A DNA stretch of 34,604 bases from positions 1 to 34,604 of the forward strand of contig JABWBC010000024.1 of the NCBI GenBank assembly GCA_013360695.1, written 5' to 3'. Positions 7,921 to 14,050 of this stretch are shown piece by piece. Origin of the DNA: Phycisphaerales bacterium (GTDB lineage Bacteria > Planctomycetota > Phycisphaerae > Phycisphaerales > UBA1924). The stretch's first letter is position 1; every line of letters begins with the position of its first letter. Below the pieces are notes generated by a model that was not told where the DNA came from, ran no database searches, and was given only the letters and a program-made list of their open reading frames with translations. The position numbers and the translations under genes are program-made.

Positions 7921-8275
7921 GGTGCGAACGGTCGGGGGATCAGTCACCAAGGTCAAACGCAAGTCGTGCCGAACACCCGGGAAAAGGGTCCGTTGGACCC
8001 GCGCTGGATTTCGAGGGATTCCCGAGAGATTCGCGCGCCTACGCGCGTCCGTTCCGTTTCTCTTCTTGTGTGCTCGTTTCCGCTTTAGCAAGGCAGATGC
8101 GAATCGAACCCGAACATGTCGCCCCAAATCCACCCCAGCCCCCCACAGGCCCCGCCGGCGGAACTTCTCCAGGTTAGTGGCGTCTAAACTTTGTGCATCG
8201 GACGCGGTACAATGTCGAAGACTACAGGGGCGACGGCCAGCGTTCGTCCGCCCCACGGATAAAGGAGTGAAAGCC
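7921..8275. other. Divergent spacer between GNAT and glycine-zipper genes
   Basis: These 355 bases hold no convincing gene. They contain several hairpins: GGGTCC/GGACCC at 7986-8000, CGCGCG/CGCGCG around 8032-8047, and a bulged GGGGCG-ACG/CGTCCGCCCC stem at about 8226-8257 in the leader of the glycine-zipper gene. A TACAAT (8208-8213) could be a -10 box for that gene, but no good -35 sits at the right distance. On the minus strand, bases around 8090-8135 carry a tRNA-like GGTTCGATTC, discussed among rejected items. Confidence 0.5.
7982..8000 (-). terminator. Terminator-like hairpin in the GNAT leader
   Basis: Reading leftward, GGGTCC-AAC-GGACCC is a perfect 6-bp stem with a three-base loop, followed directly by TTTT. 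It ends about 61 bases before the GNAT start codon. It could be an attenuator, or the end of a short leader RNA. The stem is short, so weak. Confidence 0.35.
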
Positions 8276-8566
8276 ATGTCGTGCGTCGTGAATCGTGGAA
8301 TGAAGGCCGGTTCGTTCGGGTCGCGGACCGCGGGCCGTCGCGTGCTGGTCGCCGCGACGCTCGGCTCCCTCATGTTCGCCTCGGGCTGCAACAACGCGCT
8401 CGAAGGCGGCCTTTCCGGCGCGGCCCTGGGTGCCCTCGGCGGCATGGGCATCGGCGCCATGTCCGGCAACATGGGTGAAGGCGCCGCCATCGGAGCGATC
8501 GTCGGCGGAATCGGAGGCCTGTTCGTCGGCGATCAGAACGAACGCAACTCACGCTATCGCGATTGA
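8276..8566 (+). CDS. Small glycine-zipper lipoprotein
   Basis: 96 residues. An excellent ribosome binding site (AAAGGAG) lies before the ATG at 8276. The N-terminus has a basic stretch, a hydrophobic core (VLVAATLGSLMF) and ASGC at residues 35-38, a likely lipoprotein processing site. Residues 43-76 are a run of glycine-zipper repeats (GAALGALGGMGIGAMSG, then GAAIGAIVGGIGGLFVGD), which pack as close helices in or on membranes, as in SlyB- and OmpA-associated small lipoproteins. The role is probably structural in the outer envelope; specific function is unknown. It is followed by a hairpin at 8614-8647 and appears to be a single-gene unit. Confidence 0.85.
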   Translation: MSCVVNRGMKAGSFGSRTAGRRVLVAATLGSLMFASGCNNALEGGLSGAALGALGGMGIGAMSGNMGEGAAIGAIVGGIGGLFVGDQNERNSRYRD

Positions 8567-8613
8567 CCGCGTAGAGCCCTCAAGCCTTTTACCTCATCGA
8601 GTCCAATCACACC

Positions 8614-8647
8614 AAGCCCGTCGCAACCGCGGCGGGCTTGATTGCTT
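8614..8647 (+). terminator. Probable terminator after the glycine-zipper gene
   Basis: AAGCCCGTCGC (8614-8624) pairs with GCGGCGGGCTT (8629-8639) around a four-base loop: 11 pairs including one G-T. The trailing sequence is only moderately T-rich, so termination may be weak. Confidence 0.5.
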
Positions 8648-8700
8648 TGGTACCATCTCCAACGATGCGCGAATCCATCTGTCCTCCATTCGGGTGCTGA

Positions 8701-9522
8701 ATGAAGGTGATTGGCTCGAAACTAGGTAGGTGCGACGCGTCGGGCCTCTCCGGGGAGGTCAACATCATCGACCCAGAAATTGGCGGCATGGAGTGGCTAC
8801 GAATCTACCTCGCACCGGACGTTTGTGATCGTTTCGTGAACTGCTGCCTGACCTCCCGATGGTGGTTTCGTTTGGCCAATCGCCTTGGCCCCGACTACCG
8901 CCTGCTCGCCGGCGAGTGCTACTCGATTCGAGGCCAACCACTAGACCTCGATGAGTCAGAAGCCGAGTTGCCAGGCATCGGCGAAGGGTTTCCAGACGAT
9001 GCCGAGATTATCCGATCCCCGATCCGCGCGGTGCGGGTGGGAGTAATCTGGACCGATGCGTCACCGCTCGAGTCCGACGTGCATCCCGAGGTACTTTGGG
9101 AGGCAGTTCATCGAAATGATCCGCAACTCATGCTTCATGCCATGAATAGAGTCATCGGAAGACGCCGACAGACCGATGAGATTCGAGACCTGGTCTATCG
9201 GTTCGCAAAGCGGTACAGCGCTCCCGTCACTCCTGCGTGGCTGAGTTCGCAATGGAGCCAGTTCGGGCACATGAGCCTCGGCTCCCTATTCGCTCTAGCG
9301 ATTCAGCATTCACCGTGGTTAGAGGTTAGAGCGCAGGTGCTTGATGCACTCCTTCGTTTGCCGCCTCAGCGAGTTCGTTGGGAGGCGGCCGCATGGTGCG
9401 ATGTGCTCCGAGAGGCACCATTTGTCGATAGGGCGATGCTTCAAGACCGCTTCATCGAACGCACTCCGACCGAGCATCGGGTGACTGTCGACGAGATGTT
9501 TTCACGCACCCTGCGCCGTTGA
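8701..9522 (+). CDS. Hypothetical protein of atypical composition
   Basis: 273 residues from ATG at 8701; a shorter start at 8788 (MEWLRIYL) is possible, and neither has a convincing ribosome binding site. I do not recognise the family. The sequence looks like a soluble mixed alpha/beta protein with many Trp, Arg and Asp residues (RWWFRLANRLGPDYRLLAGE, HPEVLWEAVHRNDPQLMLHA). No signal peptide or membrane segment is visible. Codon use differs from its neighbours: A- and T-ending codons (CGA, GAT, ATT, GTT, TTG) are frequent, whereas flanking genes are nearly all C- or G-ending. This suggests recent acquisition or relaxed selection. It stands alone between a terminator-like hairpin and the convergent end of the next operon. 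Confidence 0.7.
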   Translation: MKVIGSKLGRCDASGLSGEVNIIDPEIGGMEWLRIYLAPDVCDRFVNCCLTSRWWFRLANRLGPDYRLLAGECYSIRGQPLDLDESEAELPGIGEGFPDDAEIIRSPIRAVRVGVIWTDASPLESDVHPEVLWEAVHRNDPQLMLHAMNRVIGRRRQTDEIRDLVYRFAKRYSAPVTPAWLSSQWSQFGHMSLGSLFALAIQHSPWLEVRAQVLDALLRLPPQRVRWEAAAWCDVLREAPFVDRAMLQDRFIERTPTEHRVTVDEMFSRTLRR

Positions 9523-9537
9523 CTTCCTTCATCTCTC

Positions 9538-10293
9538 TCAGAACCCGCCCGGATCATCCACCACAGGCCGACGCCGCGGCGTGTCGGGCAGCGGTTCTTT
9601 CGCCGCCGCGAAGCTCGCGGCCTGCAGCGCCTGGAACAGCTTTTCGTGCTCCGGGATCGCCTCGATCGCCTCCAGCAAATCGTCGACGCGCCACGCAGCG
9701 GGCTCGCTCGCCTTCACCGCCGCGATCGCCGCGTTGCCCAGCGCCTCGCCCGCCTCGAGGAACCACTCGATCGGGGGCGGCGTCATCGAGCTGTCGTGCG
9801 GCGTGCCGTTCTGCATGTGAACCATCCCGATCGGCCCGGGACGCAGCACGCGGATCGCACGACTCATGATCCCGCCGCCCGCGCGGATCGCCGCGACCGG
9901 CCACAGCCCGTTCCTGGTGATCGGCTCACGCGTCATCACATACACCGGCGTCTTCTTCCGGCGTGCGTGGTCACGCAGCTCGTGGGCGTCGATCGCGATC
10001 GCCGGCGGGCACAGGAGATAGCACCCCGGCGCGATCGCGCCCTCGGTGTACTCGTCCACCCGCGCCACCACCGCCCGCACGCCCGCGTCCTCCGCGATCT
10101 GGCGGATCTGCCTCCGCGCTTCCTGCCACGGCATGCAGATACGCCCCAGGCGCTCGAAATCGTTCGCACGCCGCGCCATCGCCGCCGCTCGCTCGCACTT
10201 GCTCTGGGCGGCGAAATACTCCGCCTTCGCGAGCGACGCGCTGGCTTCGTCCATCAGACGATCAATCGAAGATGCGGTGCGTGCGCCGGTCAT
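9538..10293 (-). CDS. Conserved-looking hypothetical protein, last gene of GT2-LAB_N operon
   Basis: 251 residues from ATG at 10293, whose ATGA overlaps the stop of the gene before it, so translation is coupled. Not recognised. The N-terminal third is helical (MDEASASLAKAEYFAAQSKCERAA) and resembles a tetratricopeptide-like pair. A middle alpha/beta part contains YLLCPPAIAIDAHELRDHARRKKTPVYVMTREPITR, and a striking segment GPIGMVHMQNGTPHDSS then PPPIEWFLEAGEALG follows. The C-terminus is a helix (LLEAIEAIPEHEKLFQALQAA). There is no signal peptide, so it is probably cytoplasmic. Its position suggests a job connected with the envelope glycosyltransferase upstream, but this is inference only. 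Confidence 0.75.
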   Translation of the reverse strand: MTGARTASSIDRLMDEASASLAKAEYFAAQSKCERAAAMARRANDFERLGRICMPWQEARRQIRQIAEDAGVRAVVARVDEYTEGAIAPGCYLLCPPAIAIDAHELRDHARRKKTPVYVMTREPITRNGLWPVAAIRAGGGIMSRAIRVLRPGPIGMVHMQNGTPHDSSMTPPPIEWFLEAGEALGNAAIAAVKASEPAAWRVDDLLEAIEAIPEHEKLFQALQAASFAAAKEPLPDTPRRRPVVDDPGGF

Positions 10294-10940
10294 GCTCGCG
10301 TCGGGCCTCCGGCGCGGCCTTCGCGGATCGCACGCGAGATGGCCGTCAGCATGACTTCCCAACGATCAACAACGCCCGACAGCCCATACTCCATCGCGTC
10401 CGCGAGTGCCGACCAGTCTTGCGCTTCCATCGCGTCGCGAACCTCGCGCAGCGCCGAGGTCAGCGCGTCGACATCCTCGCGGGCCACGCGAGTCTCGCCG
10501 TTGCCCACGTCGAACCGGACCTCAAACAAGTGCGGCCCGATGACCTGGGCCGATTTCTCGAACGCGTCGCGCACCGCCTGCCACACGCCGAACGCGTTCT
10601 TGACCTCATCGAGCGCCGAATCGACATCGCCCGCCAGGAACTTGTCCGACGCCGCCGATTGATGCTGACGCGCCAGACGCAGCGAGTCCGCCGCCTGCAT
10701 GAGTGTTTCCGCGACCAGCAGCTTGGGATCGGCCGAGATCAGGCGAAGCTCTTGAATGCCCGAGGCGTTGTCGGGAGGCTCGCTCAACAGCTCGTCGGAC
10801 AGCGGCCGCCCGTCCCCATGCACTTCGATGATGATCCGCCCACGGCGCTCGGCTTCCTCAACGCCGGTCTTCAACGCCAGCGCGAGCGACTCTCGCGGGG
10901 TGAAGATCGAATCGTTGTCCAGAAACAGGCGCATGCTCAT
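10290..10940 (-). CDS. Hypothetical protein, third gene of GT2-LAB_N operon
   Basis: 216 residues from ATG at 10940, preceded by AGGGGA at a good distance (an upstream in-frame start at 10991 would overlap the LAB_N gene). Not recognised. It opens with a short alpha/beta part (MSMRLFLDNDSIFTPRESLA, then IIIEVHGDGRPLSDELL) and continues as long charged helices (VAETLMQAADSLRLARQHQSA, VKNAFGVWQAVRDAFEKSAQV). There is no signal peptide or membrane segment. The stop codon overlaps the start of the downstream gene (ATGA), and 47 bases separate it from the LAB_N gene before it. The tight pairing with the 251-residue gene suggests the two products work together. Confidence 0.75.
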   Translation of the reverse strand: MSMRLFLDNDSIFTPRESLALALKTGVEEAERRGRIIIEVHGDGRPLSDELLSEPPDNASGIQELRLISADPKLLVAETLMQAADSLRLARQHQSAASDKFLAGDVDSALDEVKNAFGVWQAVRDAFEKSAQVIGPHLFEVRFDVGNGETRVAREDVDALTSALREVRDAMEAQDWSALADAMEYGLSGVVDRWEVMLTAISRAIREGRAGGPTRA

Positions 10941-10987
10941 GGTCGGTCCCCTGGGAGGCCTCCATCGTATCGCGCCAATTGATTCTG

Positions 10988-11677
10988 TCACGCCTTGTTT
11001 GGCGATTGATCGCTCGGATAAGGTTCGGTTGTCGACCCGTTATCGGCCGTGGCCTGGCGAGCCTCGCGCCGACGCTGCTTGTAGATGAGCCGCAGGTTGC
11101 GGGCATAGATGACGATGCCCGGTGCCTGACCGAGAATCCCGACCGGGTCCTGACGCCACACGAAATAGCTGAAGAGCAGGGCCGCCCCGATCAGACTGAA
11201 CCACCAGAACGACTCGCTGATCACACTGCGCCGGTGCTTCTCGCTCGTCAGCCACTGCAGGATCATGCGACCGGAGAACGCGAGCTGACCCACCAGCCCG
11301 ATGCCCACCCACACCACGTTCCACCACGAGGTGATATTCAGAACCATGAACACCCAGTTCTGCCGCTGCGCGATGACGGTGTCGTACACCTCGTCGCCAA
11401 ACAGGCCGCGCACCTCGCTCCCATCGGCAAACTTGTGCGGCGTTGGTACGCCCTTCATGTGCAGGTAGAACACGGGCTCCGCGCCAGACTCGCCCACGCC
11501 CCTTGCCTCAAGCACCCCGCGCGTCGTCCCTACGCGAACATTGAGCTTGATCGAATCTTCAATAACATCAAACCTCGGCCCGCTCGAGGGCCCGAACGCC
11601 AGCCACGCGCCGAGAAAAAGCACCAGCGCCATCGCGGCCCCGGGCTCCCACTTCAATCGCTTGCGGGGTTGGCTCAT
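10988..11677 (-). CDS. Stand-alone LAB_N (lipid-A-disaccharide synthase N-terminal domain) membrane protein
   Basis: 229 residues. Residues about 14-30 form a membrane anchor. A hydrophilic part of about 80 residues follows (FDVIEDSIKLNVRV, HKFADGSEVRGLFG). Then comes a LAB_N domain with its strongly conserved pattern: VVWVGIGLVGQLAFSGRMIL, QWLTSEKHRRSVISESFWWF, FVWRQDPVGILGQAPG, IVIYARNLRLIY. LAB_N is found at the N-terminus of some LpxB proteins and, more often, alone next to polyprenyl-phosphate glycosyltransferases, where a role in lipid-linked sugar handling is supposed but not proven. Here the domain stands alone and its ATG overlaps the stop of the GT2 gene (ATGA). The extra hydrophilic part before the domain is longer than in the small LAB_N proteins. 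Confidence 0.88.
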   Translation of the reverse strand: MSQPRKRLKWEPGAAMALVLFLGAWLAFGPSSGPRFDVIEDSIKLNVRVGTTRGVLEARGVGESGAEPVFYLHMKGVPTPHKFADGSEVRGLFGDEVYDTVIAQRQNWVFMVLNITSWWNVVWVGIGLVGQLAFSGRMILQWLTSEKHRRSVISESFWWFSLIGAALLFSYFVWRQDPVGILGQAPGIVIYARNLRLIYKQRRREARQATADNGSTTEPYPSDQSPNKA

Positions 11678-12516
11678 CGCGCGTCCGTCCCGTCGCGCGG
11701 GACCTCCACGCCGCTCACCGGCCGACGCCGGTTCCGCATGTAGCGCACCGCGAAGCAGTCAATCAGCCCCGGGATCGCGCGCTGCATGATCCCCAGCCCG
11801 TACTTCGGCACGCCCGCGACGCGGGCCCGGTGCTTCACAGGCATCTCGATTACGGTGAATCCAAGGTGCCGCGCCGTGACAGGGATGAATCGGTGCATGC
11901 CCCGGAACTCCAGCGGCAACTGCACCGCGATCTCCCGTTTCATCAGGCGTAGCGAACAGCCCGTGTCGCGGATCGTGTCGCCTAGCAGCGCCTTGCGGAA
12001 GACCCGCCCGACCCATGAGCCGATCTTCCTGATCGCGTTGTCCTGGCGCGCGTGTGAGCGATCGCCCTGCACCATGTCCGCCCGCTGCGCCACCAAGAGG
12101 TCGAGCATCTGCGGGATCTCCGCCGGATCGTTCTGCAGGTCTGCATCCAGCACCGCGACAAGCTCGCCCCGCGTCGCGCGGAACCCGGCGTGAAACGCCG
12201 CCGACTGCCCGTTGCCCTTGCCGGGCGGCGTGCGCGTCATCGCGACGCACCGCAGCCACGGACGATCCTTCATCAGCGCCTGGACCTTGGCCCGCGTCGA
12301 ATCCGTCGAGCCATCGTCGACCACGATGAACTCAAACGAAATCCCACGCGGAGCCAGCGCGTCGTGGACTTCCTGCACCAGCCGGTGGATGTTCTCTTCC
12401 TCGTTGTGCGCGGGCGCCACCACCGAAACACGCGGCGTTCCAAGCGCCGACGCGTCGGGCCCCGGTGCGGCGGCGCGTTCAAGATTCAACTGGGAGGCCT
12501 TTGGCGTCGCGGTCAT
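11674..12516 (-). CDS. Family 2 glycosyltransferase (polyprenyl-phosphate sugar transferase type)
   Basis: 280 residues from ATG at 12516 (a TTG at 12537 is an alternative). The GT-A fold signatures are in order: VSVVAPAHNEEENIHRLV, FIVVDDGSTDSTRAKV, VLDADLQNDPAEIPQML with the metal-binding D-x-D, and IRDTGCSLRLMKREIAVQLP. The pattern DTGCSLRLMKRE together with ADLQNDP is typical of the dolichyl/undecaprenyl-phosphate mannose or glucose transferases (DPM1, ArnC, GtrB). Unlike ArnC and GtrB it has no C-terminal transmembrane pair, so it is DPM1-like and probably sits on the cytoplasmic face. It would charge a polyprenyl phosphate with one sugar for later envelope glycosylation. It is first in a four-gene operon with the LAB_N protein; no GT39/ArnT-type acceptor enzyme lies nearby. 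Confidence 0.92.
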   Translation of the reverse strand: MTATPKASQLNLERAAAPGPDASALGTPRVSVVAPAHNEEENIHRLVQEVHDALAPRGISFEFIVVDDGSTDSTRAKVQALMKDRPWLRCVAMTRTPPGKGNGQSAAFHAGFRATRGELVAVLDADLQNDPAEIPQMLDLLVAQRADMVQGDRSHARQDNAIRKIGSWVGRVFRKALLGDTIRDTGCSLRLMKREIAVQLPLEFRGMHRFIPVTARHLGFTVIEMPVKHRARVAGVPKYGLGIMQRAIPGLIDCFAVRYMRNRRRPVSGVEVPRDGTDAR

Positions 12517-12748
12517 GAGCCCAAAGCCTAGGCCCAATCACCCACATCGGGTTTCGAGACCCGTTTGTCTGGTTCGTTGTGGATGCGCGGGTCGAGATGA
12601 TCTCGCGCGATGTCCGCAGATCCCCTCCCTCGCACGCGAAACGCGAGCTTGCCCGCACGGACACGTCACGGTACATGTTGACGCGGCGCTATACTGAATC
12701 GCGGCCGAGATTCGCCCGCAACCTCTCCAAAGCACGACGGAGCCACTG

Positions 12749-13147
12749 ATGGGCCTTCGCCATTCGGATCACATCAACGACCCGCCGATCGTTCCCGTGA
12801 CCTTCGTCATGGAGGACCCGCACAGCCTCACCGGCAAGGACGAGCCCGAGGTCACCGTGAATGCTCCGCTCGGCGCGCATCTCCTCGAGGTCGCGCTCGA
12901 GGCCGGCATCAACATCGAGCACGCCTGCGGCGGAGTCTGCGCCTGCTCCACCTGCCACGTCTACGTCGAAAAAGGCATGGACCAGATCAGCGAATCAACC
13001 GAAGCCGAGGAAGATCGCGTCGAGGAAGCGCCCGGCCTGCAACGCAACAGCCGCCTGTCGTGCCAGTGCGATGTTCGCGGTAAAGGGCCGATCGTTGTTC
13101 GCGTTCCCGCCTGGAACCGCAACGCCGTCAAGGAACTCCCCCACTAG
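12749..13147 (+). CDS. fdx: ISC-type [2Fe-2S] ferredoxin
   Basis: 132 residues, preceded by CGGAG. The cluster ligands follow the adrenodoxin/Fdx spacing: C60, C66, C69 in the CGGVCACSTCH stretch, and C105 in RLSCQC, that is C-x5-C-x2-C-x35-C as in E. coli Fdx. Residues 75-95 are the acidic partner-docking helix (DQISESTEAEEDRVEEAPGL). The N-terminus is about 15 residues longer than usual. In the ISC pathway this ferredoxin gives electrons to IscS/IscU for cluster building. iscX follows after 23 bases, the same pairing as in proteobacterial isc operons, but iscS, iscU, iscA, hscA and hscB are not in this window. A TATACT at 12690-12695 could be its -10 box, without a clear -35. Confidence 0.94.
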   Translation: MGLRHSDHINDPPIVPVTFVMEDPHSLTGKDEPEVTVNAPLGAHLLEVALEAGINIEHACGGVCACSTCHVYVEKGMDQISESTEAEEDRVEEAPGLQRNSRLSCQCDVRGKGPIVVRVPAWNRNAVKELPH

Positions 13148-13170
13148 CGTGTCGACGGAAAGGGCGTGGC

Positions 13171-13401
13171 ATGGCACGCAGTTTCGGCTGGCTTGACGTC
13201 GATGTGATCGCGGCAGAGCTCGCCGAGCGCCACGCGGGCGTCGATCCGCTCCGTATCCGCTTCACCGAACTTCGCAGATTGGTCGAGGCCCTCCCCGGCT
13301 TTGCCGCAGATCCAGACCACCCCGTCAACGAGCGGATCCTCGAGGAGATCCAGCGCCTCTGGATCGAGGAACTCGAAGACGCCGACCGCGACGAGGACTA
13401 G
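13171..13401 (+). CDS. iscX: Fe-S assembly protein IscX
   Basis: 76 residues, the usual IscX length is about 66-70. The family pattern is clear: GWLDVDVIAAELAERHAGVD, PLRIRFTELRRLVEALPGF, and the acidic end NERILEEIQRLWIEELEDAD. IscX binds IscS and acts as an iron-dependent regulator or adaptor of cluster assembly. It starts 23 bases after fdx, with GGAAAGGG ahead of the ATG, and is followed 25 bases later by rlmE. Confidence 0.93.
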   Translation: MARSFGWLDVDVIAAELAERHAGVDPLRIRFTELRRLVEALPGFAADPDHPVNERILEEIQRLWIEELEDADRDED

Positions 13402-13426
13402 CCCGGCGCGCGTACCATCGCAGCAC

Positions 13427-14050
13427 ATGCCCCAGCCCCGCAAGCTTCACGACCGCTACTTCAAGCAGGCCAAGGCCGAGGGCTACGTGGCTCGCTCGGC
13501 CTACAAACTCCTCGAAATCAACGAGAAGTTCCGCATCGTCCGCGTCGGCGACCGCGTGCTCGATCTCGGCTGCGCCCCCGGCTCATGGATGCAGGTCGCC
13601 GCCAAGACCGTCGGCAGCAGAGGCCTCGTCGTGGGCGTTGATCTTCAGGCCGTCGGGCCGAACGTCGCGCCGGGCGCCCGCACCGTGCAGGGAGACATCT
13701 TCAAGGTCGAGCCGGCGACGCTCCTCGAACTCTCGGGTTCCCTCTTCGACGTCGTGCTCAGCGACATGGCCCCCTCAACCACCGGGCACGGCGACGATTT
13801 CCTCTCGGTCCGTCTCTGCCGGCGAGTGCTCGAGATCCTCCCGCCGCTCCTGACGCCGGGCGGGTCGCTCGCCATGAAAGTGCTCGAGGGCGAAGAATTC
13901 CCCGAGCTCTTACGCGAAGTCCGAGCGCTCTTCGCCCGTGTCAAGGGCTTCAAGCCCGACTCCAGCCGCGATGTCTCGCGTGAGATGTTCATCGTCGCGG
14001 GCGGCTATCGCCCGCCGGTTCCCGCCAGGCCGCTGGGGAACGCGTCGTGA
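13427..14050 (+). CDS. rlmE: 23S rRNA 2'-O-ribose methyltransferase RlmE (FtsJ/RrmJ)
   Basis: 207 residues, the family's usual length. It has the Rossmann methyltransferase core with the SAM-binding motif LDLGCAPGSW (46-53 region) and the K-D-K-E catalytic tetrad of FtsJ enzymes: K27 in SAYKLLE, D113 in SDMAPSTTG, K151 in MKVLEG and E186 in SREMFIV. It methylates the ribose of U2552 (E. coli numbering) in the A-loop of 23S rRNA, a late step of large-subunit assembly. The ATG at 13427 gives the canonical start RKLHDRYFKQAKAEGYVARS. The stop overlaps the GTG of the VWA gene (GTGA). Confidence 0.97.
   Translation: MPQPRKLHDRYFKQAKAEGYVARSAYKLLEINEKFRIVRVGDRVLDLGCAPGSWMQVAAKTVGSRGLVVGVDLQAVGPNVAPGARTVQGDIFKVEPATLLELSGSLFDVVLSDMAPSTTGHGDDFLSVRLCRRVLEILPPLLTPGGSLAMKVLEGEEFPELLREVRALFARVKGFKPDSSRDVSREMFIVAGGYRPPVPARPLGNAS

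Noticed and set aside
8085-8140. tRNA or tmRNA on the minus strand (GGGGCGACATG followed by GGTTCGATTC)
   Set aside because: The T-loop-like TTCGATT is not flanked by pairing 5-base arms, no acceptor stem partner or cloverleaf can be drawn, and no tag-peptide frame ending in Ala-Ala stop follows.
12676-12695. TTGACG-TATACT as a complete promoter for the ferredoxin gene
   Set aside because: Only six bases separate the two boxes, far below the 16-18 required; at most the TATACT is used with another -35.
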